The notes: generated by a model from the letters alone, not told the origin. 64,000 nucleotides of DNA from Sequoia sempervirens (GCA_007258455.2 VDFB02321319.1:124001-188000), one strand, 5' to 3'. Counted from the first letter of the stretch, positions 23,588 to 36,059 are shown. Made by a program: numbers and translations.

Positions 23588-24180
23588 TCAGATTACAATC
23601 AAATAAATGGCTAAGATTAGCCACCTCAGCCCTAACCCTAAAAACTGCCAGAATGGGGAGTGGTACAATAAATGAATCAAAGATTCCCACTCACTCCCAA
23701 AATAGTAAAGGCAATTAATGCCCACAATCAGTCCTTCCGTAAGGTCATCATCCAGAAGTGCATTACCGTTCTCCTTCTCCCTTGGCTGCAAACTCAATGA
23801 ACCTGCAAGCACAGCCTCAACCTCCTGAACCGAGATAGGTGGAATATGATCAAGCTGAAATTCCAACACCGTGACTGACTGTCCTTGCCGTGTGCAAGAT
23901 TTTCTCCAAGCAGCTAAGGCATCCTGTGTACTCTGAATCAAGTTGGAGAAAGTAGAAATGTTTTCAAAGTCATCCATGCACAAAAGTCTTCACCTCTGAA
24001 AAGAAAGGCGCCAGCCTACCCCTCAAATTATCAGTAGTCACCTCATTAGGATTCAGCCGTCTAGCAAAGATTGCCTCCAAGGTGTTCAGGACTCCATCAA
24101 TGATATTCGTCATAGCCTTCTTGACTCTAGCTGAATCTGCTTGAGTGCATCAAAGAATCCACGCCCTGTGATTGCTGAAG
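23588..24180 (-). pseudogene. C-terminal part of the unit 2 protein
   Basis: Continues the frame broken at 28679 by unit 3; splicing out unit 3 and one duplication keeps the frame open into SSAITGRGFFDALKQI before a TGA. Further blocks in shifted frames include NTLEAIFARRLNPNEVTT and, from 23983, MCMDDFENISTFSNLIQS. The end lies just upstream of the TATA box. Function unknown; no known domain recognised. Confidence 0.6.
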
Positions 24181-24483
24181 AGTACTGCTGTGGACGCTTT
24201 TTTCATTAATATCGCCCCTACTGGGTAAATGGGACCCCTTATTTCACGGTTGGTTTGATGTTGGTTTGTTTTTGCTGTTGTCTCTCTCTCGTTCTGTCTA
24301 TCTTTCTGGGACGGGCCCGCCGTTGAACCATAACGTGAAATTTTGGCCAAGTCTAGAAATTAGGGTTTCATCTTTTCAGCCAATTCAGGGGCAAGTAAAG
24401 TGAGAAAATTGAAATTTGAGCTTAACATTGTTATCAGTATGCTTCCAGCAGGTTTCCAGCCAAGTTTCATCAAATTCCAAGGT

Positions 24484-25420
24484 ACTTACTATTTTTAGTA
24501 AGTGTGAAATTCAGGGCAATTTGTCAGTTATTTCGAGATTCCGATCATCACACTGCATTCAGAGTGTACCAGACTGCTTTGAGCAAAAACAGACGACTTA
24601 CTATTTTTAGCAGTCCGGCTTCCGGCACAAATTTCAGGGTCCGTGATGCGCAGATTTTCTTTGCATGTTTTGATATTCCTTCCCTGGTTTTTCGAGACCT
24701 TCACGATGGTATAACATGCAAAACGAGATGACAACTTTTAGAGTTCAGCCTTCCGAGGCTATTTTTAGGGTTTGCATGTTAGGGTTTTCTTTGCATGTCG
24801 GCATATTCCTTGTGGGTTTTTCGAGAGCCGCTGATGGTGTGATATGCAAATTTGAGATTCTCACCAAGAAGGAACTTGCTATTTTAGCGTGGTGTCCCAG
24901 CCCCTGCCAGCTTTAATCACGAGCCGACAAGTAGCGTCGCAAACAGAGCAAACGGAGATCTTTTGATACGCATGCGCTGCGTTAGGTTTCCACTTTGAGT
25001 CAAAAATAGGCATCAAAGCTTCAACAAACCGATGTAAACCAATCACATCACCGCTCTTCGTGCTATCTCACGGTGAAATTTCGAAATAACCGGAAAGCAC
25101 TTACTTCATTTATAGTAAGTCATTTTGGAAACAGGCTAAAAATAGCAAATCAGTTGCATGCGCCAATGTCAGCAGGCAGGTCACGTGGTGAGGAGCGCCT
25201 CATTAGAATTTCAAGTCAATCGGAGTTGTGGAGGTACCAGAAACGAGAGGTTACTATTTATAGTAAAACCACCCCCGAACACGCCAAAATAGCGTGGTGA
25301 TTAAAAATGGCAAAGGTCGACAGTTAATCGTGGTTATGAGGATGCTACGCTCAAAAAATTCCCCAGCTATCTGAAGCTTCACGTGCACAAATCTTAGAAC
25401 TTTACTATAAATAGTCAAGT
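24484..25420 (+). repeat. ACTTACTA...TAGTAAGT inverted repeats in unit 3
   Basis: A full copy with 8-bp arms at 24484-24503 and variants at 25099-25120, near 25250 and near 25401. They alternate with a GCATGT module (ATTCCTTCCCTGGTTTTTCGAG, then a CATGCAAA word) that is also found in the TGTAATG LTRs. Confidence 0.75.
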
Positions 25421-25544
25421 ACCTATCGCGAAGATGAAAATTTGTCTAAGTCCGAGTCTCGGCCCAAAGCAGTGCATAAGAAAATGCTCTATCCTCGCCA
25501 GAGGCGGAAAATTTTGAAAACGAAGTTCATCCTTCACACAGGGC

Positions 25545-26360
25545 AAAATGCGCCCAAGGTGAGAAAAGTCAAAGAAAGTCAAAGTTTTTATCTTGCTCCA
25601 GGGGCAAAATGCGCCCAAACTTGAAGAGGAAAAAGTTGAAAATTTTTCTAAGTCTGAGACCTCGTCCTTCACCAGGGGTAAAATGCGCCCAGCTCAAGCT
25701 CTCATGTTGAAAAAGTTTCTAAGTATAAAACTCGTCCTGCAGCCTATACAAAATGCGCCCAAAGGTGATAAAAAGTCAAAGAGGTCAACGAATATCATCC
25801 TGCTCCTATAGCAAAATGCGCCCAGCTCAAGGTTGATAGCAAAAAATTTCTAAGGCATGAAAGATATCCTCCACCACCCCCTAAATGCGCCATCCTTCAT
25901 GCATGTGCAAATGCGCCCAAAGAGGTCAACAAGTCAACATGTTTCATCCTGCACATAGGTGGAAATGCGCCCAAAATGCAAGTGAGTCAAAGAGGTCAAT
26001 GGCGTTCATCCTTCAAGCATGGCAAAATGCGCCCAAAAGCATGCATGTAAAGACAAGAAAGGGAAGTTGAAGGGTCACAAGATGGCGTTGGAAAAGGCTT
26101 CATTCTTCTCTCTCCCAAATGCGCCCATGCAAAGTCAAAAAGTCAAGAGTGTTTGAATGTGTTTCATCCTTCACCACATGCAAAATGCGCCCAAGATAGA
26201 CTAAGAGTGGCATTGAATATTTTAACCTTCATGAAGTGTGATATGCGCCCAAGTTGAGGTAAGTAAAAGGGTGAATAAAAGAGTGTGGGGATGAAATTTA
26301 AAAATTAATGTGGCCTAGGCCTTGGAAGTGAAATCCTTCATGCAAGTGTAATATGCGCCC
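25545..26360 (+). repeat. Spaced AATGCGCCCA array in unit 3
   Basis: About 13 copies of AATGCGCCCA or close variants (near 25547, 25608, 25682, 25752, 25815, 25883, 25910, 25964, 26025, 26117, 26184, 26244 and 26352), commonly preceded 10-20 bp upstream by TTCATCCTxCA. Spacing 26-110 bp. Confidence 0.88.
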
Positions 26361-27334
26361 AAGGCACAAAGGGGAGAGATTTAAATATGCTAGGCGTAGT
26401 GAAATAAAATACAAGTTGTTGACAAATATTGCTAAGGCGTTGGAAGTTGAGTGATGGAAATTCTTTTTCTAAGGCATTGGAGCTTCAAAAATATTTTTCA
26501 AGTGTGAAGTAAAATGCGAAGTGGTGGCTAAAAAAATAAAATGTGCCAGGCACCTCTATGAAAAATTTTCTAAGTGAAGTTGATATTTTCACAGGCAAAA
26601 TTGATCGAGTTGGATATAAAATTTTCTAAGGCAAAATTTTCGAAGTGATTCAAAAATTTTCTAAGGCACAAAATATTCTCCCTTAGAAAAATGCCTAAGT
26701 CTGGAGAGATGATGGAATTTTCCTGAGGCACGAATAGAATTGCCAGAGGTGAAGTCAGTGATTGCCAGCTGCACAAGATTGATAAAAAAAATTTCAAGTC
26801 AGAGCAAAATTCTCAGAGGGGATCGAAGAACGAGAACAAAGTTGTTGAAAGAATAATTTTCCAAGGTTCAAAATTCAGAGAAATAAAATGAACCCGTTCG
26901 TCGTGCACCCATGGGTTCGAAGCGTTCTGGAGAAAATTTTCTTCTGGGTATCGAAGATTATCGATGAGGAGTTGATTTTAAGGTCTTCCACAGCTTGTCG
27001 AGAATTTTGGGATGAAGATTTTAAGTGGGCACCGGATTGATGAATTTTCCTAAGAGAAATTTGAAAATTTTCTAAGGAAAAAATGAAGAAAATGGGTTTT
27101 CAAGGTAAGATCCTCCAGACGATGAATTTGAAAGAAACTGCCTAGGTGAATTTGCTTAAACCCTTCGTAAAGATAGTCTTCCAGAGCCGGAGTTGAACGA
27201 AATTGAGTATCGGAGCCCCACGTAGTGAAATGAATTTCTCAAAGATGAAGTTTATCTAAGGCATGAACTTGAACACGAAGTTGGCGATGAACGCTTGGAA
27301 GTTAGAACGTGAAAATCAGGTAAGTAAGTTGAAT

Positions 27335-27380
27335 TTATATTATGAAGTGTTCTAATTCTCTTCTCCTCGCTTGTTTTGCA
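27335..27380 (+). other. Possible intron border in the unit 3 leader
   Basis: AATCAG/GTAAGTAAG near 27318-27330 and CTTGTTTTGCAG/GAG ending at 27381 make a strong plant donor and acceptor about 60 bp apart, just before an ATG. The intron would be near the minimum plant length, so this is a possibility only. Confidence 0.3.
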
Positions 27381-27770
27381 GGAGAAATGTCGAGGCCGGA
27401 GCACGATGACTGGAAGTGGTAAAGCGCGATGATATTACAACCTTCGGAGGAGGATAAAGTTATCTCGAAGGAGGAAAATTTGCAAGAAAATGGCTAAGTG
27501 TTGAGACTTAGTATAACTCAAGTGACGAGGATGAAAACCTCAAGTGGAAGAAATCAAAGAACAACGCCAAGAAAGAAGATCGAGAAATGCTGTGAACGCT
27601 GGGCCTACAAACGGAATCTTCTAGAAGGATGATGGTGGACATTATAGCGCATTTATTACTCCACTCTCTTCTGTGTCGGTTTTTAGGGCAATATTATTTA
27701 GGGCCGAGGTGGCACAATTCTGGCCACTCTATTGATTGTAACCCTAGCCGTCTTTTGGGACTTGGCTAGC

Positions 27771-27779
27771 TATATAAAG
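27771..27779 (+). promoter_or_regulatory. TATA box of unit 3
   Basis: TATATAAAGGGGGAG followed by TCCCCCTCATTTGTAA. About 900 bp before the unit's 3' end; strongly conserved among the three units. Confidence 0.75.
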
Positions 27780-28678
27780 GGGGAGTCCCCCTCATTTGTA
27801 ATTCATTAGAAAGTAGACAGTAGAGAGGATCAGAGTAGAATTAGAGTAGAGGGACAACTTAGAAGTAGCTTAGTATTGTAGAGCATTTTGCATAATTTGG
27901 AGAAGAGAGAAAGTTTTCCCTTTGAAAACTTTTGAAGAGATTGTTGTGTAACACATTTTATGATAATAGATCTTTTCATTGATGATGGAATTCGTCTTGT
28001 CATGAAATGCTAGCAAGGTTTCTTTTTCCTTTCGTATCCAAGTAGCTTAGTTCATGCAAATAGCTTACTTTTGGTGTGTGGTGTTTTACTAAGATAGCTT
28101 CGCTTTATTCCATACCACTAGCTGCTTGTTGATGATAAGTTCGCCTTGTGTGGTCAACTGGACATTACCTTGAGTTTAACTTCAGTTGTGATTTATATGC
28201 TTATATGCGTCGTTGTGATGGTGTATGCATGTTAAGTCATAATTTGAACATCTTTTGCTATTTCCCTTGAAGATTGCACCAATTTTGCTGAGGCTGTCCG
28301 ACGGAGGCTAGGTGAAATCCGGTTGAAGTCTATTAAAGTGAAGCTCCACATATCCTGCATTTAGAATAGAACATAAACTTCTTAGGCCCTACACCCTTTT
28401 CAATTCAGTACTTTCTGGTTAGAATAGGAAACCCGCACTTCATAGATAAATCTTTCGAGCATTTGAATCCCTTTCTCCACTGCCGAACAATTCTGTAAGT
28501 CCCCTTGAAATACCAGCAAATCACATCGAGCCAAACTGAGCCTATTCGCATTAAAGGAACCTTGGAGTTGAACGCACTTTAACTTTCTCGCAATCTTAGC
28601 GCATGGAATACTTGATCAAGAGAGAATAGGGCCATTGGCACTTTATTCTATGCTGGTGCGGGTTTAAACACATCAACA

Positions 28679-31522
28679 AGTACCATCCAGCAAAATTGTA
28701 CCTATCACCCTCCTGAATAACTCCTCCATCAATCAGCGTCTGCAAAGGAGTATGCATCAATGCCTCCAAACGTTGAATAACTTTGCTTTGATAGACAGAA
28801 GCATCACCCCAGGCCTGATCAACTGCCTCCACTCGTGCTATAATGTCGGAAGCTTGCTGGTAAGCATGAGCAAGATCTTCCATGAATTTCTCTGTCTCGA
28901 CACGAACACTTGCAACCCACTTGTCTGCCTCATGTGCCAACTTTTTCAAATCTTCCAAGCCACTAACTGATTCTCTGGACAACTCGGCTGGGAGCTCTAT
29001 TGCTGGATTCTCCTGCCCACAAGGACGAGACAAATGTTGCATGTATCCTATCAATGTCTTATGCTCCTTCTTCAACTTCTTATACTTTCCTTCAGTTCTG
29101 AGCAATCTGTCCTTAAGTCCCTGATAGGAATTATCACACTCCTCAATGATCTGTGCACCCGTGGGACGACCTAATTCCATGGTTGTGATCACATAAGTTT
29201 TTGGCACTGCTTCATCTCGATCACAATCAACCCTCGACACAGCTACGTGAAGGGTGCGAGAGCCATCCTCATCCGTTGAAATCTTCGAGAATTTTCTATC
29301 TCTCTTCTTCGATGGAGGCGCGCTGATCCTACTCAAAAACTCCTCCATCGCTACCGTTGGATCAGCCTCTTCACTGGGGCTCCTTCTCATTCTATCTCTA
29401 AGCCAATCAGGTACAACCTGCTATATGACAAACAGTTGCTCCTCTCTAGCTTCTTCCTCACGGACTTGTTCTACTTCAATTTCATTATGGCGAGGCTCAT
29501 CGGCCTCTAATGGTTGAGTATCTCCTGAAACTACATCATCCTCAAGAGCCGTCTCTAACTCATGCTGGAAGTGTGTATCAGTAACAGTCTCCTCATCTTC
29601 CTCCTGCCGATCATCTCTAGTGGGCGCATTGACACTCTGGCCAACTGATTCTCTTCATGTACCTCCTGCTCCTGATTCAATGCATTTCTCTGATCAGCAA
29701 ATAGAGAAACCTCCTGTATATTGGGAGAATGTGTCTCCAATGGCGTGGGTGATTCTAACACAACTCTCGGAGGCTCCGGCTGAACTGGCTTCGGCTGAAT
29801 TGGCTCCTTCCTTTGAGATTCTGGACCTCGAGTAATTTGTTTCTTCCTGCTAGTAGTGGGTGTCCTATGATCTCCCATCAAGTTGTAGGTCAAGGAAATT
29901 GGCCTACTCTTTAATCTGCTCACACGCCTTTCAACCCATGCTCTGGTGAAAGTCATGACTGGAATGCAAAGCGTGTCCAAATCAACAATCTCTGGCTCTG
30001 ACCAATCTGGTGGTGGAAGTGGCGTATCCCTTACTGTCTCATAATCTAGATGGAGAACATTCATGTCCTTTTCCACCTGGTCCGATACTGGAATGATTTC
30101 ACACTCCCTAATCATGCTCAATGGTAGCCTCGAGAACATTGTTTTCCTGACTTCAGCCTCATCTAATGCACTAGCCTAGTAATCCTTAATATTTGCTTTG
30201 TGCTTGAATTCTTCTGACAATATCCATCTGATATTGTTGTGTGGGTCATAATGCTGTTTGCTGGTGTGATAAGAAAAATGAAAGAATTGAAGCTCATTTT
30301 TAGCTTCTCTGGCTGCTTGAAGTGAAGGACACACCTCGTCTGAATTCCCCATGACAATTGGGAAGTCAATTCTTCCCTTCTTTCTTTTCCGAATCTTATC
30401 ATAGGCAACAAGTTGCCTAGATATCTCTAACATCAAGATTCTATTCATTGGGTACTTAGGCAATCTATATGGGTATGAAGAAAAACCTTGCAGCCTGATA
30501 TAAGAAAACTTTGGAAACTGAATAAACCAGCACCCATACCTTTCTATCAACTCCTAAGCTTCCCTCGAGATCCTATGATGAGTCCGCTGCTGAAGTGATC
30601 TTGTTATGTGCATGGTAAAAGCATCATTGACACGCTTGAAATGGGTGGTACTCGTCAGGTGCAACTGCGGACAAACCTTATGAATTTTGAACTGATGAGA
30701 GCCGCAACCAATTGGCTCCTTGTATGAAATTCCCCTGTATTTCGTCATACGAGCCAACATATAAATAATGTAGGAGCCCATGTAAAATGTTTTTGTCCTT
30801 CTCAAACTCAGGAACTGCTCATGTAAATTGTCACTGATCATCACAGCCCAGTTGATGTGCTCCTTTCCTTCCAGCATGAAGTTGATGTAATAGAACATCT
30901 ATGGCCCAAAAATAAATGCTTGAGGGCAGCCTCCAACTCTGCTAAGCATCATGATCAAGTCGCAATACTCCTGCTTCAAATCATCTGATATAATCTGCTT
31001 CGACAACTTTGCGCGAGAGGGCTTGGGCTTGTTCATCCAGCGAGCGTTGATCATGTCAGCACATCTCTCGAATGTTGAAGCACACATTCGTTCAGCATGC
31101 TCTCTCGTTTTGTAAATCATCCTCTCGTGCGCTGGGATTCCACAAGCTTCGCCGATAGTTGCAGGAGTGAGGTTGGCGAATACTTGACCATCTGGTGAAA
31201 CAATAGACCTGTGATCAGGCTCATAGCAATTTGCACACTCCATCATCAGCTCTAGAGACTGAATAGTCGGCGGGAAACCAGCAGCCGCATACAACCCACT
31301 TCGAACAATGTTGTGTGAAGTGATCGAAGGACGATGACTGCCAACTCCCATCATTCGACTTTTAAAGGCCTCCAAGTTGAAAGAACCCAAATTTGTATCA
31401 GCCAGCTTGCTCAACTTTGAAGTGAATTTTGATTCCGGCAGGAAAGGCTTGCTCAATTTCTTGATAACAGCCTGCCTGGATGCACCATTATTGTCTCTGC
31501 CAGTTGCTCTTACTTCAGCCAT
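28679..31522 (-). pseudogene. Large ORF of unit 2 (N-terminal and middle parts)
   Basis: ATG at 31522 (MAEVRATGRDNNGASRQ). One frame runs to about 29640, interrupted only by single TAG codons at 30899, 30554 and 30176; after a frameshift near 29640 a second frame continues, with TAG at 29421, to the unit 3 insertion at 28679. An N-terminal domain (~residues 60-240) has GLYAAAGFPPTIQSLEL, YEPDHR and ANLTPATIGEACGIP; an acidic linker and a helical, probably coiled-coil region (YQGLKDRLLRTEGKYKKLKK) follow. No gag knuckle, DSG protease, RT or integrase motif is seen. The N-terminal part is homologous to 63103-63696. Its layout faintly recalls plant transposon-associated (plant mobile or Transposase_32-like) domains; that is a guess. 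Confidence 0.75.
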
Positions 31523-32900
31523 CCTCAACTTCTCCTCTAACAATTTTGAACTTTCAACACTTAGAAAGTTTCAAGCAAGCTTCAACAACTTCAACTCAAG
31601 CAACTTCAAACTGACAAAGACTTAGCAAATTTCTAAGTTGGCTGCAGCAACTTCACACTTAGATAAAATCGGCCAACTTTGCTTTCAGCAACTCCTCAGC
31701 ACTTAGACTTTTTTAAATTCGCACTTCACAATGTTCAGCTTCAAACTTCAATTTGAACCAACTCAGCCACAAACTTGCACTGCAACTTCAACTTTGAAGC
31801 TAAAATCGAACTTGCCAACACTTAGTCTTTTCAAATTGCAGCCTTACAAGTCTTGTCTACTTCAAATCGAACTTCTTCAACAACTCTCAGCCTGCACTGC
31901 AATTTGCTATTTCAGAGCTCAAGTCACACTCTTCAACTGATGGAGAAGAATGAATCAATCTTTCAGCTCATATAGGCAAGTTGAATTCTAGAAGGAAGCC
32001 AAGTTTAGCTAATTCATTTAATCTCCACTACTTCACAACAGGAATTCGAATTTCCCTCCCTCTGGCAATTTCAACACTTGTCACTTGGCGTCTGGAATCT
32101 TGACCCTCTAGAATATCTACCTTCACTGTCGTACTTAGCATTCAAATTCATTTTGAAAACATTCACTTCAAATTCACCCTTTAAGAAATTTAATTCACCA
32201 GCTGAAGCTCTGACATTTAGTTTTACTCATCCCTGGCTCTAGAAGATTAGTCTCACGAAGAATTCGATCAAATTCATCTAGGCAATCCATTTCGAATTCA
32301 TCGTCTAAGGTATTTTATTCTTGAAGACACATTTTATCCATTTTGCCTTAGAAAAATTTCATTATTTAAGTGCCGATCAAAATCTCCATCTTGAAAGTCT
32401 TGGCGAAGCGCAGAGGAATTTAAAATCCATTCTTTGTCGAAGATCTTCAATACCCAGAAGAAAATTTCCTTCAGAACGTGTCGAATTCATGGGTCTAGAA
32501 ACGAAGGGTTGCATTTAATTTTTTGAATTTTGAACCTTAGAAGAATATTTTTCATCAAATTTATTCCATTTCTTCATCCCTGGGCATATTTTCCTTGCAC
32601 TGACTTGAAAATTCTCATCATCTCTGCGAAGCTGGCACCCTCTGACTTCTTGCAAATTCATTCACCTCTCTGAAAGATTTCATCACTCTGTCAAGTCTAG
32701 GCTAATTTTTCCTCTAGAGATAAAATTAAATATTAACACTTAGAAAAAATATTTCAAAAATCTTTTTAGGCGTCAAGGAAGGACTTGAATTTTGCCTTAG
32801 AAAATTTTCCCCATTCATCTTCAATCATTTTGCTTGTGAAGAAATTTTTCATCAACACTTTCACTTAGAAGGCCACCACCTCCAACATATTTGGGGAGCA
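31523..32900 (-). other. Unit 2 leader before the ORF
   Basis: Non-coding, rich in CTAAG and TTGAAGTTG words on the minus strand, homologous in style to 26400-27380 of unit 3. No ORF supported. Confidence 0.55.
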
Positions 32901-32959
32901 TTTTACATGTCATGGAGGATATTTTATTTTAACGCCTTAGCACATTTAACTTCTATCTA

Positions 32960-33625
32960 CTTCACCTTGGGCGCTTTTCATATGTTGAGGTGGACATTTT
33001 ATTTCAATGGCTTAACTCTCTTTTAAATCCATCGACCTTATTCTTGCATGGGCGCATTTCACACAATGAGGTGGACTTTACTTCAACGCCATGGGTTATT
33101 CTACCTTGCATGCACATGGGCGCATTTAGCATGGTGAAGTGGATTTAGCCTTCAACGCCTTTGACTCTTTTCAAATTTTATTCTAGCATGCACTTGGGCG
33201 CATTTCACATGAGGTGTAGGATTTGACCTTTCAACGTCTTGGAATTCCTTCCTTGCATGTACACGTTTTGTCTTGACATGCCTTCATTTGGGCGCATTCA
33301 AAGGGTGGTGGGGGATATAGCTTCATGCCTTAGAAAATTTTAGCAACTCCCATCATCTAGACTTAGCATGGGCGCAATTGGAGGGTCAAGGAGGATGGGC
33401 GCATTTGGCATGTGGAGAAAGATAAATTGAATACTTAGAAACTTTTTCAATCTCCTTCTTAGCATGAGGGCGCATTTAGGATGTGCAGGAGGATGAACCT
33501 TCAGACTTAGACAATTTTTCATCTTTCCAGCTGATTCTTCCTTGGGCGCATTTGAGAGGGTGAGCAGGATGAACTTCGAGACTTAGAATTTTGGCTTCCT
33601 GCCAGCTTGAGGGTGCATTTGATGT
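32960..33625 (-). repeat. Spaced AATGCGCCCA array in unit 2
   Basis: About ten copies, seen on the plus strand as TGGGCGCATTT near 32972, 33048, 33118, 33196, 33288, 33369, 33395, 33467, 33544 and a variant at 33608. Same array as in unit 3, inverted. Confidence 0.88.
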
Positions 33626-33685
33626 ATGAGTAGGATGAACTCCAGACTTAGGCGTTTTTTCCTCATCCTCACCAGCCAGCTCAAT

Positions 33686-34800
33686 ACTTACTAAAAATAG
33701 TAAGTCCTTTGATTTTCACATCTATGAAGCTCAGATTGATTTGAAATTTTAACCACTGGATCCTCATGACCTTGTTAGTCTGTTCATATTGCTATCTCGG
33801 GCTGACCTGCTAAAAATAACACATTTCTAAAGGTGGTTTACTATTTATAGCAACTGCCTGTTTCAGAGACCTCCACAACTCCGTTTGACTTGAAATTTGA
33901 ATCGTGTGACCCTCATCGGTAGGCTTGCTCGTTCACACTGGCGCCTGCTGTTGGTTTACTATTTTTAGCCAGTTTCTGGAACGCCTTACTATGAATAGTA
34001 AGTGCTCCGATTGCCTTCAAATTTTACCGGTGGATAGCTTGAAAGATGTTGATCGCAGTGGAATACATCGGTTTTTGAAAATTCTGACATTTGACCCCTC
34101 ATTTTGGGTCCCGAAGCTGGAAACCCTAATTCGTCTTGCATGTGCCCCAAATGACCTCCGTTTAACTACGTTTCTATTGCATGTCATGGGGTTCGTGATT
34201 TTGAAGTCCTGGGTAGCTACTGAAGTGGTACTGTTAAAAATAGTAAGTCACTGAATATTGATCATCTTGCTTTGCATGTCACACCACTGCGTAGCTCTTG
34301 AAAAATCCATAAGGAATGACTCGACATGCGTTGAAAAGCTCGCATGCAAACCCTAAAAATAGCCTCGAGGAAGACGGCTTTTTGAAAAGTTTGTCCTGGT
34401 TTTGCATGTTACACGTTGCGAAGGCCTCGAAAAACCCCTACAAGGAAATGTGTTGACATGCAAAGAAATCTCAACATGCAAACCCTAAAGAAAATAGCCC
34501 AAAGTTGAACATTGAAAGTCATCGTCTCATTTTGCATGTTACTAAACATTGCGTAGGTTCACGAAAACCTAGAAGGAATCTCTAAGACATGCATTGAAGA
34601 ACTTCACATATAAAACCCTAAAATCACGCTCTGGAAGGCTGAACTTGCTAAAATAGGCGGTTGTTGGATTTCTAAGCTCAAAATTTGCAAAGCGAGCAGC
34701 GACGTAATTACGAGCGATTAAATGATCAAAACTCAAAGGGAATCTTGAAGGCAGCGAAGTGAATTACACACTTACTAAAATAGTAAGTTGTCGAGATTTG
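33686..34800 (-). repeat. Inverted repeats and iterated ~130-bp module in unit 2
   Basis: ACTTACTA/TAGTAAGT at 33686-33705 and 34770-34788, with partial copies near 33988 and 34231. A module GCATGTxACACxxTTGCGxAGG, then CTCGAAAAxCC, AAGGAAT and a CATGCAAACCCTAAA word repeats near 34270, 34405 and 34530. Confidence 0.75.
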
Positions 34801-35094
34801 ATGAAACTTAATTTTAGACCTTTGGAACATCTTGCGACATCAGCGTTAGTCTCAGTTCCATTTATTCACTTCATTTGACGGATTGACCATAGGAATACAA
34901 ACCCTAATAATTCTCTGAGACTTGGCCAAAATTTCAACGTTTAAAGCTCACAAAGCGGGCACATCGGAAGCGGACAGCTGAAGAGATAGAAAGAGAGAGA
35001 GAGAGACAAAACCAAAGCCAAAAGACCATAGCAGACAAAAATTAGGGGTCCCCATTTTGAATGGAAGCGTGTGTCGAAAGATCGCAACAAGTCC

Positions 35095-36059
35095 AGCATC
35101 ACTCTTTGTATTTGTTTCCCATGCCAATTTTTGCCTTCGATATTCTAAGGTGTGCACTTTATGCTTCTCTCTTGGTACTTTATAGCTCTTTGTTGGCGTA
35201 TGGCCTCTTTTGTTTCCTTCGACATATTTTTTAATTTAATAATCTTTTTCACTTTAGTATAATTTTTATTTTAATTTTTTCTCCTTGCTTTTTATATCTT
35301 CTCACTTTCTGATTTTTTAATCTTAATTTTTCTCATTTTTCATTTTTTCTCTCATTTTTTGAATTTTTGAATTCTTCTACCTTATTTTTTTCATTTTTTC
35401 CAACTTCCAACTTATCCTTTTTTCGATTTTTTTATTTTTTCTCTATGATTTTCTCTTTTGCTATTTTTTCATTTTTTGGCTTCGACACAATTTTTTCACC
35501 TCGTACTTGTTCGGACTTGTGGGTTGGCATATCGTCCAGTTTTGATACTCTTTCTTTGTACTCTCCGTACTCGACCGGAAATGTTTGGCTGTACGTACCC
35601 TTCTCTTCTTCTCCTTCTTTGTACTCATCGTACTTGATTGGCAATGTCGGTTAGACATGCCCTTGTCTTCTTCCTGGATTTCTCTAATTTGTAGCATGTT
35701 ACAATCTTGGTGGAACACCTTGTAATCCTCCATTTTCCAATGAAACAGTCTATTCAGTGAGCTTGTCTCGTCCTCCGAGCAACTCTCGAGTTCAAGTACA
35801 CCATTAGAGTTCGGCTCCATAACCTTCCTTCATCAACATCCGATTTTCCCTCGTTCGATTCTGATTCGGAGGAAGCCAATTCTTCACTCACAGCTTGGTT
35901 CTTCAAGTCAATGACGTACTTTTGCTCGTTGCTCTCGATCGAGAGTGTGTTCCTCTTCTAATTATGATTAGCCTTGGCGGAAATGAACCATCCTCGTCCT
36001 AGCAGTGCCTCGTATGTCTTCTGCTGCAGTAGGATGACGGTGAAGTTCAACAAGAACCG
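35095..36059 (-). other. Gypsy interior after protease, no RT
   Basis: 35220-35470 is strongly T-rich on the plus strand. 35500-36000 has repeated CGTAC words and weak minus-strand frames (for example 35820-35461) with no recognised domain. RT would be expected here and I do not see it. Confidence 0.55.

Larger units (their letters stand above)
24186..28678 (+). mobile_element. TG...CA unit 3, inverted and ORF-less, nested in unit 2
   Basis: 4493 bp from TGCTGTGGACGC to CACATCAACA, flanked by a perfect duplication AGTAC (24181-24185 and 28679-28683). It lies opposite to unit 2 and interrupts its reading frame. Its first ~3.1 kb match 35089-32000 and its last ~1 kb match 23720-22611, both inverted, but the ORF is absent. 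Where the ORF would start there is only a 12-codon frame (MSRPEHDDWKW) at 27386. Confidence 0.9.
22611..35089 (-). mobile_element. TG...CA unit 2, carrying a large ORF
   Basis: Read on the minus strand it starts TGTTGCGATC at 35089 and ends CATCAACA at 22611. Flanks AGTCA (22606-22610) and AGTCC (35090-35094) match in 4 of 5 bases, an aged target duplication. Removing unit 3 (24186-28678) leaves ~8.0 kb: a 5' half (35089 to ~31530) homologous to the 5' half of unit 3, a decayed ORF (31522 to ~23590), then the TATA-bearing 3' end (23720-22611). No LTR pair, primer site or pol is seen inside the unit. Confidence 0.82.

Noticed and set aside
25545..26360. Regularly recurring short motif that could suggest a CRISPR array
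   Set aside because: The repeat is only ~10 bp, spacing varies from 26 to 110 bp, there are no cas genes, and it lies inside a plant LTR-like unit.
35367..35654. Phenylalanine/serine-rich plus-strand frame
   Set aside because: Composition effect of a T-rich stretch.
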